Shown here piece by piece: positions 29,909 through 38,102 of a DNA stretch of 64,000 nt. Location: NCBI RefSeq assembly GCF_019974135.1, contig NZ_AP025017.1, forward strand, positions 1,798,001 to 1,862,000, given 5' to 3'. Origin of the DNA: Actinomyces capricornis (GTDB lineage: Bacteria; Actinomycetota; Actinomycetes; Actinomycetales; Actinomycetaceae). How positions within the stretch are numbered: the first letter of the stretch is position 1; each line of letters begins with the position of its first letter. The translations under genes were made by a program, and so were the position numbers. The notes below the pieces were generated by a model, which saw only the letters and a program-made list of their open reading frames with translations, had not been told where the DNA came from and made no database searches.

Positions 29909-31687
29909 ATGAGCCGCACTCGCCTGAGCGCCCACACCGCGCCTCCCACCGAGGTCACCCGAGCCCTGGACGCCCTGCGCGCCGAGCACGGCATCCCCGA
30001 GCGCTTCCCGCCCCAGGCGCTGGCCGAGGCCGAGCAGGCCGCCGCCCAATGGGCCGACGGCGGGGCCCGCAGGCTCCTGGACGACGGTGCCCGCGACGCC
30101 CGCGACCTGCCCCTGGTCACCATCGACCCGGTCGGATCCATGGACCTGGACCAGGCCCTGGCCCTGGAGCGCCTCAGCCCGTCGGAGCCGCCCGCAGCGC
30201 CCGAGGCCGACCCGGCCCCCGCCTACCGCGTCCACTACGCCATCGCCTCCCTGGCCACCTTCGTGCAGCCCGGGGGCGCCCTGGATGCCGAGCTGCGCCG
30301 TCGCGGCGAGACCGTCTACGCCCCCGACCACGCCACACCACTGCACCCCGAGGTCCTCTCCCACGGGGTCGCCTCCCTCCTGGAGGAGCAGGACCGGCCC
30401 GCCTGCCTGTGGACCATCGACCTGGACGCCCGCGGTGAGGTCCTCCACGCCCACGTCGAGCGCGCCCTCGTACGCTCACGGGCGCGCCTGAGCTACGCCC
30501 AGGTCCAGGAGGCCCTTGACGGCCGGGCCGATCTCGACCCGCGCGCCCCCGCCGACCTGCCCCGGCTCCTGGAGCGCATCGGCCGACTGCGCCAGGAGCG
30601 AGAGGCCGCTCGCGGGGGAGTCTCCCTGGCCACCCCCGAGCAGGCCATCGAGGCGATCGAGGCCCCGACCAGTGACCCGGCCGGTGCGGGGGAGCAGGAG
30701 GGGGCGGTGCCCGGCGGCTACCGGCTCGTCTTCCGCGCCGCCCTGCCCGTGGAGGAGTACAACGCGCAGATCTCCCTGCTCACCGGCATCTGCGCCGCCC
30801 GGATCATGATGGGGGCCGGCGTCGGGATCCTGCGGACCATGCCGCCGGCCGCCCCCGAGGACTACCGGCGCCTGCGCCGCGTGGCCCGGGCCCTGCGCAT
30901 CGACTGGCCCCAGGACCTGCCCTACCCCGAGCTGGTGCGCAGCCTCGACCACACCGTGCCCGCCCACGCCGCCTTCCTGGACCAGGCGCTCTCGCTGTTC
31001 CGCGGCGCCGGCTACCTGGCTCTGCCCGAGGCCGTGGACGGCAGCGCCCCGGAGGGCGGCGCTGCCCCCGTGGGCGGTGCGGCGGAGGCGGCTGGGATGG
31101 CCGAGGCGGCGCAGCGCACCGCCCACGCGGCCATCGCCTCCCCCTACGCCCATGTCACCGCGCCCTTGCGCCGCCTGGTGGACCGCTACGGCGAGGAGAT
31201 CTGCATCGCCGTGTGCGCGGGGCGGCCCGTGCCCGACTGGGCGGTCAGCGCCCTGCCCGGGCTCCCCGAGACCATGGCCCAGGCCGGCCGCCGGGCCCGG
31301 GCGGTGGGCCGGGGAGCGATCTCGGCCCTGGAGGCCATGGTCATGGCCGGGCATGAGGGGGAGGTCTTCGAGGGCGTCATCCTCTCCGTGCGCCAGGGGC
31401 GTGGAGAGCTCATGGTCTCCGAGCCGGCCGTGGTCGCCGAGCTTCGTGGGCAGGCCCCCGACGACCGCGACCCGGCGGGCGCCGACCCGCACCGCCCTGA
31501 CCGGCATGCCCCTGAGCCGGGGGATGCCGACCAGCAAGGTCCCGGTCAGGGCCGCGCGGAACAGGGAGGCAAGGAGCAGAGCCGCCATGACCGGCGCGCC
31601 GCCCGCCTGCCCCTGGGGGAGACGGTGCGGGCCCGGCTCGTCCTGGCCGACCCCGCGGCCGGCCGCACCGAGTTCGTCATGGCCTGA
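29909..31687 (+). CDS. RNB-domain (RNase II/R family) exoribonuclease
   Basis: 592 aa. 3'-5' hydrolytic exoribonuclease. The catalytic RNB core starts at LPLVTIDPVGSMDLDQALAL (about residues 69-88), where the aspartates coordinate Mg2+. It continues through VHYAIASLATFVQPGGALD, RRGETVYAPDHATPLHPEVLSHG, and SPYAHVTAPLRRLVDRYGEE near residue 415. This actinobacterial form lacks the N-terminal cold-shock domains of RNase R and has a degenerate, linker-interrupted C-terminal RNA-binding part (residues about 500-592, Gln/Arg-rich insert). Likely an RNase II-like cytoplasmic enzyme. Confidence 0.92.
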   Translation: MSRTRLSAHTAPPTEVTRALDALRAEHGIPERFPPQALAEAEQAAAQWADGGARRLLDDGARDARDLPLVTIDPVGSMDLDQALALERLSPSEPPAAPEADPAPAYRVHYAIASLATFVQPGGALDAELRRRGETVYAPDHATPLHPEVLSHGVASLLEEQDRPACLWTIDLDARGEVLHAHVERALVRSRARLSYAQVQEALDGRADLDPRAPADLPRLLERIGRLRQEREAARGGVSLATPEQAIEAIEAPTSDPAGAGEQEGAVPGGYRLVFRAALPVEEYNAQISLLTGICAARIMMGAGVGILRTMPPAAPEDYRRLRRVARALRIDWPQDLPYPELVRSLDHTVPAHAAFLDQALSLFRGAGYLALPEAVDGSAPEGGAAPVGGAAEAAGMAEAAQRTAHAAIASPYAHVTAPLRRLVDRYGEEICIAVCAGRPVPDWAVSALPGLPETMAQAGRRARAVGRGAISALEAMVMAGHEGEVFEGVILSVRQGRGELMVSEPAVVAELRGQAPDDRDPAGADPHRPDRHAPEPGDADQQGPGQGRAEQGGKEQSRHDRRAARLPLGETVRARLVLADPAAGRTEFVMA

Positions 31688-31804
31688 GCCCCGCCCGCGG
31701 CCAGGCGCCCGGGCCGGCACGCTCGTGCCGATGGCCCGGCCTCCCGCGGGCCGGTTCCAGCGGGTCATGGCGCAGCCCGGCGCAGGGCATGGAAGACTGG
31801 GGCG

Positions 31805-33586
31805 GTGAGCACCGGTGAGAACCCCGCGCTGACCGCCCCTGCAACCGCCCCGACCTGTACCCCCACCACTGCGGCCCCCCTGGCCGCCGAGCCCGTCCCC
31901 ACCGGTGGGCGGCGGCAGCGCGCCTCCGCGGGCGCACCGCCGTCGCAGGACCACGGCGCCCTGGTGGAGGAGCTGGCGGAGGGCCCCCGCGAGGAGTGCG
32001 GCGTCTTCGGAGTATGGGCCCCGGGGGAGGACGTCTCCCGCCTGAGCTACTTCGGGCTCTACGCCCTCCAGCACCGCGGCCAGGAGTCGGCCGGGATCGC
32101 CACCTCCAACGGCAGGCAGATCCTGGTCTACAAGGACATGGGCCTGGTCTCCCAGGTCTTCGACGACGCCGCCCTGTCCAACCTCACCGGCCACATCGCC
32201 GTCGGACACGTCCGCTACGCCACCACCGGCGCCACCACCTGGGAGAACGCCCAGCCCATGCTGGGGCCGGCGGCAGGCGGCACCCTGGCGCTGACCCACA
32301 ACGGCAACCTCACCAACACCCCCGAGCTCATGGCCGCCGTGCGTCAGACCTCCGGGGAGGACCTCACCGGCGAGCTCGGCCGCGGCTCCTCCACCGACAC
32401 CGCCGTCATCGCCGCCCTGATGAACCTGGTCTCCGAGCGCGGCTCCCTGACCACCGGAGCCGCCGCGGCCGACCAGCCGGCTCAGGGCGCCGGTGACCAG
32501 GCCCGGGGCGCCCAGGCCCCCCTGACCATGCACCAGGCGGCCCTGGCCGTCCTGCCGATGCTGCGCGGCGCCTTCTCCCTGGTCTTCATGGACGAGCGCA
32601 CCCTCTACGCGGCCCGCGACCCCCAGGGCGTGCGGCCCCTGGTCCTGGGCCGCCTGTCCAACGGCTGGACGGTGGCCTCCGAGACCGCAGCCCTGGACAT
32701 CGTGGGGGCCGCCTTCGTGCGCGAGATCGAGCCCGGCGAGCTCATCGAGATCGACGACGACGGCGTGCGCTCCACCCGCTTCGCCACCGCCCGCCGCGCC
32801 GGCTGCGTCTTCGAGTACGTCTACCTGGCCCGGCCCGACACCCGCATCTCCGGGCGCAGTGTCATCGCCTCGCGCAACGAGATGGGGGCCGCCCTGGCGC
32901 GCGAGCACCCCGTGGAGGCCGACCTGGTCATCGCCACCCCCGAGTCGGGAACCCCGGCGGCCATCGGCTACGCCCAGGCCTCGGGCATCCCCTACGGCCA
33001 GGGGCTGGTGAAGAACGCCTATGTGGGGCGCACCTTCATCCAGCCCACCCAGACCCTGCGCCAGCTGGGCATCCGCCTCAAGCTCAACCCCCTGCGCGAG
33101 GTCATCGAGGGCAAGCGCCTGGTGGTGGTCGATGACTCCATCGTGCGCGGCAACACCCAGCGCGCCCTGGTGCGGATGCTGCGCGAGGCCGGCGCCGCCG
33201 AGGTCCATGTGCGCATCTCCTCCCCGCCGGTGCTGTGGCCCTGCTACTACGGCATCGACTTCGCCACCCGGGCCGAGCTCATCGCCACCGGCATGGGCGT
33301 CGATGAGATCCGTCGCTCCATCAACGCCGACTCCCTGGGCTTCCTGTCCATCGACGGTATGGTGCAGGCCACAGGCCAGCGCGCCGAGGAGCTCTGCCTG
33401 GCCTGCTTCACCGGCGACTACCCGATCCCGCCCCCCGCCCCGGGCGTCCCGATCGGCACCATCCCGGTCAACCGCGTGCCCTCCGCCTACCGCCGTCCCA
33501 CCGCGCCCCGCCCGGCCCAGGACGAGGCCGCCGGGCGGGTCACCCGCCCCGAGCTCGGCTCGGGCAGCCCGGCAGGAGCCAACTGA
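31805..33586 (+). CDS. purF: Amidophosphoribosyltransferase
   Basis: First committed step of purine synthesis: PRPP plus glutamine to phosphoribosylamine. 593 aa. The nucleophile is Cys65 in REECGVFGVW; the preceding 64 residues (Pro/Thr/Ala-rich) are a propeptide much longer than the usual 10-35. Glutaminase domain (ALQHRGQESAGIA, VGHVRYATTG, THNGNLTN), then the PRTase domain with VVVVDDSIVRGNT (about 440). Cysteines in AGCVFEYVY, LWPCYYGID and LCLACFTGDY match the Fe-S ligands of the Bacillus type. AAGACT ends 6 bases before the GTG (leaderless type). purM follows about 30 bp later. Confidence 0.97.
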   Translation: MSTGENPALTAPATAPTCTPTTAAPLAAEPVPTGGRRQRASAGAPPSQDHGALVEELAEGPREECGVFGVWAPGEDVSRLSYFGLYALQHRGQESAGIATSNGRQILVYKDMGLVSQVFDDAALSNLTGHIAVGHVRYATTGATTWENAQPMLGPAAGGTLALTHNGNLTNTPELMAAVRQTSGEDLTGELGRGSSTDTAVIAALMNLVSERGSLTTGAAAADQPAQGAGDQARGAQAPLTMHQAALAVLPMLRGAFSLVFMDERTLYAARDPQGVRPLVLGRLSNGWTVASETAALDIVGAAFVREIEPGELIEIDDDGVRSTRFATARRAGCVFEYVYLARPDTRISGRSVIASRNEMGAALAREHPVEADLVIATPESGTPAAIGYAQASGIPYGQGLVKNAYVGRTFIQPTQTLRQLGIRLKLNPLREVIEGKRLVVVDDSIVRGNTQRALVRMLREAGAAEVHVRISSPPVLWPCYYGIDFATRAELIATGMGVDEIRRSINADSLGFLSIDGMVQATGQRAEELCLACFTGDYPIPPPAPGVPIGTIPVNRVPSAYRRPTAPRPAQDEAAGRVTRPELGSGSPAGAN

Positions 33587-33616
33587 CATGACCCACTCAC
33601 GCCAAGGAGCCCAGTG

Positions 33617-34765
33617 ATGACATCCGCGCCCGATGAGGACCAGCAGCACCAGCCGATCACCTACGCCTCCTCCGGGGTGGACACCGCGGCGGGGGACCGC
33701 GCCGTCGAGCTCATGCGGGCCGCCGTCTCCGCCACCATGACCCCCGAGGTCGTGGGGGGCGTGGGGGGCTTCGCCGGGCTGGTGGAGGCCACCGCCCTGC
33801 GCGACTACCGCCGCCCCCTGCTGGCCACCTCCACCGACGGGGTGGGCACGAAGGTGGCCATCGCCCAGGCCCTCGACATCCACGACACCATCGGCCAGGA
33901 CCTGGTGGGCATGGTGGTCGACGATATCGTCGTCGTCGGCGCCCGCCCCCTGCTCATGACCGACTACATCGCCTGCGGGCGCGTGGTGCCCGAGCGCATC
34001 GCCGATATTGTGCGCGGCGTGGCCCAGGCCTGCCAGGCCGTGGGCACCCCCCTGCTGGGCGGGGAGACCGCCGAGCACCCGGGCCTCCTGGGACCCCAGG
34101 AGTACGACGTCGCCGGGGCCGCCACCGGGGTGGTCGAGGCCGACAGGCTCCTGGGCGCCGAGAAGGTGCGCGCCGGTGATGTGCTCGTGGCCCTGGGCTC
34201 CTCCGGCCTGCACTCCAACGGCTACTCCCTGGTGCGCCGCATCATCGAGCACGCGGGCTGGGACCTGGAGCGCCACGTCCCTGAGTTCGGCCGCACGCTG
34301 GGCGAGGAACTGCTGGAGCCCACCCGCCTCTACACCCGCGTGTGCCTGGTGATGCTGGAGACCCTGGCCCCCGCCGCCGCTCCCGGCCCCGTCCACGCCC
34401 TGTCCCACATCACCGGCGGGGGCCTGGCCGCCAACCTGGCCCGTGTACTGCCCGGCGGGCTCGTCGCCCAGGTCGACCGCGGCTCCTGGAGCGTGCCGCC
34501 GGTCTTCTCGGTCATGCGCGACCTGGGCCGGGTGCCCTGGAGCGACCTGGAGTCAACCCTCAACCTGGGGGTCGGCATGGTCGCCGTCGTGGATCCCGAG
34601 GGCGCCGACGGCGTGCTGAGCGTGGCACAGAGCGCGGGCATCCCCGCCTGGGTGCTCGGCGAGGTGCGCACTGCCGGCGGCCAGCCCCAGGGGCGTCTGG
34701 TGGAGGGCACCAAGGGCGTCGACGGCGGCGCCGTCGACCTGACCGGGGACTACCGGGTGGGCTGA
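33617..34765 (+). CDS. purM: Phosphoribosylformylglycinamidine cyclo-ligase (AIR synthetase)
   Basis: ATP-dependent ring closure of FGAM to AIR. About 382 aa. A GTG sits one codon before this ATG, but AAGGAG (33604-33609) is better spaced for the ATG. Motifs: ITYASSGVDTAAGDRAV, LLATSTDGVGTKVAIA (about residues 72-87), DLVGMVVDDIVVVGARPL, GGETAEHPG, and SHITGGGLAANLARVLP (about 256). Forms an operon with purF and ends in a hairpin shared with the convergent DUF3073 gene. Confidence 0.97.
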   Translation: MTSAPDEDQQHQPITYASSGVDTAAGDRAVELMRAAVSATMTPEVVGGVGGFAGLVEATALRDYRRPLLATSTDGVGTKVAIAQALDIHDTIGQDLVGMVVDDIVVVGARPLLMTDYIACGRVVPERIADIVRGVAQACQAVGTPLLGGETAEHPGLLGPQEYDVAGAATGVVEADRLLGAEKVRAGDVLVALGSSGLHSNGYSLVRRIIEHAGWDLERHVPEFGRTLGEELLEPTRLYTRVCLVMLETLAPAAAPGPVHALSHITGGGLAANLARVLPGGLVAQVDRGSWSVPPVFSVMRDLGRVPWSDLESTLNLGVGMVAVVDPEGADGVLSVAQSAGIPAWVLGEVRTAGGQPQGRLVEGTKGVDGGAVDLTGDYRVG

Positions 34766-34812
34766 ACGGCGGATCCGACCAATGCCTGAGGCAGGTCGGG
34801 CCCCGGCACGGG

Positions 34813-34843
34813 ACAGCCGGCAAGCGAGAGGCCTGCCGGCTGT
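34813..34843. terminator. Bidirectional terminator between purM and the DUF3073 gene
   Basis: Perfect 10-bp stem ACAGCCGGCA / TGCCGGCTGT (34813-34822 with 34834-34843) with an 11-nt loop, between two convergent genes. Confidence 0.75.
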
Positions 34844-34871
34844 GGTCCCGGTGGGGTATCGGCCAGCAGGC

Positions 34872-35084
34872 CTACCTGCCACCCTCGTCGGAGCCATCCC
34901 AGTCGTCGTCATCGACGGCGTACTTGGCGGCCAGCTCCTCGTAATCGATCTCGTCCTCGGCCTCAGAGCCCGAGGACGCCGAGACGAGCTCGCGCTCGAG
35001 AGCGGCGTAATCGGTCTGCGGGCTGAAGTACTTGAGCTTACGGGCAACCTTGGTTGCCTTGGCCTTCTGACGGCCGCGCCCCAT
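34872..35084 (-). CDS. DUF3073 family protein
   Basis: 70 aa. Begins GRGRQKAKATKVARKLKYFSP, the conserved basic N-terminus of the actinobacterial DUF3073 family, then an acidic tail (DEIDYEELAAKYAVDDDDW). The ATG at 35084 fits the family start; the frame stays open upstream. A G-rich ribosome-binding region (GGAGGGGG) precedes it. Function unknown; the family is commonly found beside purM in actinobacteria, as here. Confidence 0.92.
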   Translation of the reverse strand: MGRGRQKAKATKVARKLKYFSPQTDYAALERELVSASSGSEAEDEIDYEELAAKYAVDDDDWDGSDEGGR

Positions 35085-35271
35085 AGGCTCGACCCCCTCC
35101 AACGTGTCACGGCGCGCACAGGGCGCGCTCTTCCTGGTCAAATGTGTCGTGGGGCAACCGTACAACGTCGTCATGCGGGAACACCATTCGGAAGACGTTC
35201 AGGTGCCGTGGTGCCGCCCACCCCTGGGCACTCAGGCGGCCCCGGGAGGACCATGGGCCGGGTGAGTGCCG

Positions 35272-35643
35272 TCACCTGGGCGTGCGGAACAGGCCCCTCA
35301 GGCGGGAACCGGTTTCCTTGAGCCGACGCGATCCGGCCTCCTGGGCGCGCCCGAGCCCGCGCCTGGCGCGCTCCTCGGCCTCGCGCCCCTGCGCGACCAG
35401 CTCGGAGACCCGGGCCCCGGTCTGGTCGCGCAGGGCGGTCAGTCGGGTCCCCGCCTGATCGCGCAGGTCGTCACCGGCCTGGCGGGCCTGCTCGCGCGGG
35501 TCGATACGGGCCATCAGCTCATCGATGGACTCCGCCAGGCTCTGGCGCTGGGCCCGCAACTCCTCCTCGATCTGCTCAGGGCTCGGGGCGGGGGTCCCCT
35601 CCGAGCCCCCCGCTCCGCCGTGGCGCTCGCGCCTCACTGCCAT
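35272..35643 (-). CDS. DUF3618 domain protein (short)
   Basis: 123 aa. The DUF3618 motif is seen as SPEQIEEELRAQRQSLAESIDELMARIDPREQARQAGDDLRDQ (about residues 21-63): a paired-helix domain with a Leu-x2-Ile/Leu register. The rest is an amphipathic Arg/Glu/Gly helix (VAQGREAEERARRGLGRAQ). No membrane segment. It overlaps the upstream DUF3618 gene by 10 bases and is the last gene of a three-gene operon. Likely an envelope-associated structural protein; role unknown. Confidence 0.85.
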   Translation of the reverse strand: MAVRRERHGGAGGSEGTPAPSPEQIEEELRAQRQSLAESIDELMARIDPREQARQAGDDLRDQAGTRLTALRDQTGARVSELVAQGREAEERARRGLGRAQEAGSRRLKETGSRLRGLFRTPR

Positions 35644-36227
35644 GCCTGGGCAGGCCCGGCCTCGAACCGCCCCGCCCGGGGCGACCTCAGCGTGGCGATC
35701 GCCTTGACCAGCGCCACGCCACTGAGACCCGCCAGGCCGAGGGCGGCGGCGGTGACGATCGCCAGGGCGACCGGCTCGCCGTCACGGGCGTCGTCGAGCA
35801 GCAGGCTCAGGCGCCGCCCCAGCGGTGGCGCGCCACCGCCGGCGGACGGGGCGAGCCCATAGGCCTGCGCCTGGTCGCCCTCCGGGGATCCGGAAGTGCC
35901 GGGAGCGGTCCCATCGCCGCGGGAGATGCCCGCCTTGGCCAGGAGGCCCTGGGCCGTGTCCTGGGCCTGGCCGCCCAGGGCCTCGGCCTGGCTGCGGGCC
36001 TGGGCCGCCACCTCCTGGCCGCGGGTGCGCAGGGTGCTCATCGCCGAGTCGGCTGCCTGGCGGGCCGAGCGCGCGAGGCTGGCCGGGGCCAGGCGGGAGG
36101 CCAGCTCATCGACGTCGGAGACCAGGGCGCGGCGACGGGCGTCCTGGGCGGCCGCCAAGGTCTCGGGGGTGGGGCCCGACGCCTGCTTCCCGGCCTGCCT
36201 GCCTGTGCTCTGTGCTGCTGCGCTCAC
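35634..36227 (-). CDS. DUF3618 domain protein with membrane anchor
   Basis: 197 aa. N-terminal DUF3618-type helix (LAAAQDARRRALVSDVDELASRLAPASLARSARQAADSAM, residues about 22-60), a helical Ala/Gln-rich stalk, a Gly/Ser linker, and one transmembrane helix near residues 150-173 (VALAIVTAAALGLAGLSGVALVKAI). GTG 36227 is taken because it overlaps the stop of the preceding gene (GTGA). The pair of DUF3618 proteins probably arose by duplication, one keeping the anchor. Confidence 0.83.
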   Translation of the reverse strand: MSAAAQSTGRQAGKQASGPTPETLAAAQDARRRALVSDVDELASRLAPASLARSARQAADSAMSTLRTRGQEVAAQARSQAEALGGQAQDTAQGLLAKAGISRGDGTAPGTSGSPEGDQAQAYGLAPSAGGGAPPLGRRLSLLLDDARDGEPVALAIVTAAALGLAGLSGVALVKAIATLRSPRAGRFEAGPAQAWQ

Positions 36228-36691
36228 TGGGACTCCCCCCTCTCCAGACCGCTGCTGACCGCCCCCTTGAAGGCCTCGGCGCTCTGCTTGAGGCCGGCCT
36301 TGGGGTCGGGCACATCGGCCTTGGCGGCCAGGAGCCTCTCCCTGCCCAGGTAGGCCAGGACCGCGCCGATGACCAGCAAGACGAGGGCCACGATGAGGCT
36401 GGCCGCCCACGCCGGCAGGGCCAGGCTGAGCGCCTGGACGATCGAGGCGAGCACCAGTCCGAAGGCGTAGAGCGCCAGCACCGCGGCTGCGCCCAGCAGG
36501 CCCGCGCCCAGCCCCATGGTCTTGGCCATGCGCATCCCACGGGCCTTGGCCAGGCGGAGCTCGCCGCGCACCAGGGCGACGATATTGTCGCCGATGCGTA
36601 TGACGAGCTCGCCCAAGGACGGCTGGGGGGTGGAGGGGCCTGCGTGCGCGGACTGTGCCGACGGTGGCGCAGGGGGCTGATTCTGGGGCAT
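36224..36691 (-). CDS. Phage-holin-superfamily (DUF1469) membrane protein
   Basis: 155 aa. Typical DUF1469 layout: a Pro/Ala/Gln-rich N-terminus, a conserved amphipathic helix LGELVIRIGDNIVALVRGELRLAKARG (about residues 27-53), two membrane helices (about 58-83 and 88-115), and a charged C-terminus. Despite the name, family members are ordinary chromosomal envelope proteins of actinobacteria, usually beside DUF3618 genes exactly as here. First gene of the operon; there is no phage context. Confidence 0.88.
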   Translation of the reverse strand: MPQNQPPAPPSAQSAHAGPSTPQPSLGELVIRIGDNIVALVRGELRLAKARGMRMAKTMGLGAGLLGAAAVLALYAFGLVLASIVQALSLALPAWAASLIVALVLLVIGAVLAYLGRERLLAAKADVPDPKAGLKQSAEAFKGAVSSGLERGESQ

Positions 36692-36883
36692 GGAGGAACA
36701 ACCTTCGCGGCTATGGACGGTGTCGGTGGGTGGAGCCACCGGGGTAAGAATCTCATAGCCTGGGCCGCGGCGAAACAGCACCCGCCTTCAGCGCTGCTCC
36801 CCGGGGGCAGTCCGGTCCGGACCTGACCGCCGGGCGACGGCGGTTGGTGCAGTGGCCGGTGCGCCGTCGGAGCGCTGCCGGGG

Positions 36884-37909
36884 TCAGCGGTGCGCGTCGT
36901 CGTGCTGGGCGCGCAGGGCCGCGACCTCCGCGCGCAGGGCCCGCATCTCCGCCAGCAGCTCGGCCAGGCCCTCGCCGCCCTCGGGGACGGTGGGGCTCAG
37001 ACGAGCCGGTATCGGATCGCCGTCCCCGGCCAGGGCCTCGGGGTTGGTCTTGCTGATCTCCTCCTGGGCCGAGTGCGCGGAGCCCGTCCCGACTGCCGGC
37101 GTGTCGGCGCTCGCGCCCCGGGTGCTCTCGGTCGGCGTGGTGCCCTCGGCCTGCTGCTGCGGCAGGTCGGCGGTGGCCTCCGGCGCGGCGGCGTCCTGCT
37201 GGGAGGTCGAGTCCATCTGCCCCATGGTGTCCACGATGACCGCGACGAAAAGGTTGAGCATGGTGAAGGCCGAGACCAGGATGAAGGGCACGAAGAAGGC
37301 CCAGGCCCACGGGGAGTGCTCCATGACCGGGCGCACGATCCCCATGGACCAGCTCTCCAGGGTCATGATCTGGAACAGTGTGTAGAGGGACCTGCCCAGG
37401 CTGCCGAACCAGTCGGGGAAGGCCTGGCCGAACATGGCGGTGGACATGACCGCGGCCACGTAGAAGATCATGAGCATGAGCACGGCGATGGCGCTGATCC
37501 CCGGCAGGGAGAGCATGAGCGCCTCCACCACGCGGCGCAGGCTCGGCAGGAACTTGATGACCCGCAGCAGTCGCAGGATGCGCAGCGTGCGCAGCACCGA
37601 CAGGGGCCCGGCCCCGGGGACCAGGGCCACCGCCACCACCAGGAAGTCGAAGATGTTCCAGCCGCTGGAGAAGAAGCGGCGCGGTCCCATGGCGGCGATC
37701 TTGACGATGATCTCCCCCACGAAGACCGCCAGGGCGATGTGGTCGAGCAGGTGCAGGAGCCTGGCGGCCGGGGAGGCGCCGTGGACGGCGGTCTCCAGAC
37801 CGATGGTGATGGAGTTGATGACGATGACCGCCATGATGACGTTCTGCACCGCGGGGGAGTGGATCCAGGCGTCCAGCTGCGCGCGCCGCAGGGCGACCCT
37901 CGTGCTCAA
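36884..37909 (-). CDS. Voltage-gated cation channel, NaChBac (bacterial Nav) family
   Basis: 341 aa forming one six-helix channel subunit, expected to tetramerise. S1-S3 lie at residues about 18-105; the S4 voltage sensor is LSVLRTLRILRLLRVIKFLPSLRR with Arg/Lys at every third position (about 110-133). S5, then the pore with selectivity filter TLESWSM (about 195-201, as in bacterial sodium channels), S6 (PFILVSAFTMLNLFVAVIVDTMG), and a C-terminal coiled coil (LLAEMRALRAEVAALRAQ) joined by a disordered linker. TTG 37909 is chosen because GGAGGT sits 6 bases upstream. Sodium selectivity is inferred from the filter. Confidence 0.93.
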   Translation of the reverse strand: MSTRVALRRAQLDAWIHSPAVQNVIMAVIVINSITIGLETAVHGASPAARLLHLLDHIALAVFVGEIIVKIAAMGPRRFFSSGWNIFDFLVVAVALVPGAGPLSVLRTLRILRLLRVIKFLPSLRRVVEALMLSLPGISAIAVLMLMIFYVAAVMSTAMFGQAFPDWFGSLGRSLYTLFQIMTLESWSMGIVRPVMEHSPWAWAFFVPFILVSAFTMLNLFVAVIVDTMGQMDSTSQQDAAAPEATADLPQQQAEGTTPTESTRGASADTPAVGTGSAHSAQEEISKTNPEALAGDGDPIPARLSPTVPEGGEGLAELLAEMRALRAEVAALRAQHDDAHR

Positions 37910-38024
37910 CCGATGACCTCCGTGCTGGGCGGGATATGGGGCGGCAGATCTGCCGCCCAGGAGTGTAGGGCAGCGCCCCGCCCGCGCGGAATGGGGAGGA
38001 CTCCCCTCCCCACGCCCTCCCAAT

Positions 38025-38094
38025 TTTCGACAATTTGCATGAGATCGTACTTTTCCAGGCCCGGAAAAAGCCGATCTCATGCAAATTGTCGAAA
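38025..38094. repeat. Palindromic element family 1, copy 1
   Basis: 32-bp arms, 38025-38056 with 38063-38094, differing at three positions, with a 6-nt loop. The outer 23 bp (TTTCGACAATTTGCATGAGA and three more) are a perfect inverted repeat. The element starts 8 bp after the stop of the minus-strand ABC gene. A second, nearly identical copy is at 53064-53133. Its core is conspicuously AT-richer than the genome. Confidence 0.9.
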
Positions 38095-38102
38095 GGAAGG
38101 GG

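Noticed and set aside
30476..34408. 1310-codon minus-strand open frame
   Set aside because: Antisense shadow of the RNB nuclease, purF and purM; Gly/Gln/His-rich composition with no domains. Long antisense frames are expected at this GC content.
36224..36691. Possible prophage because of a holin-like gene
   Set aside because: DUF1469 proteins are ordinary actinobacterial envelope proteins; no integrase, terminase or structural gene is nearby.
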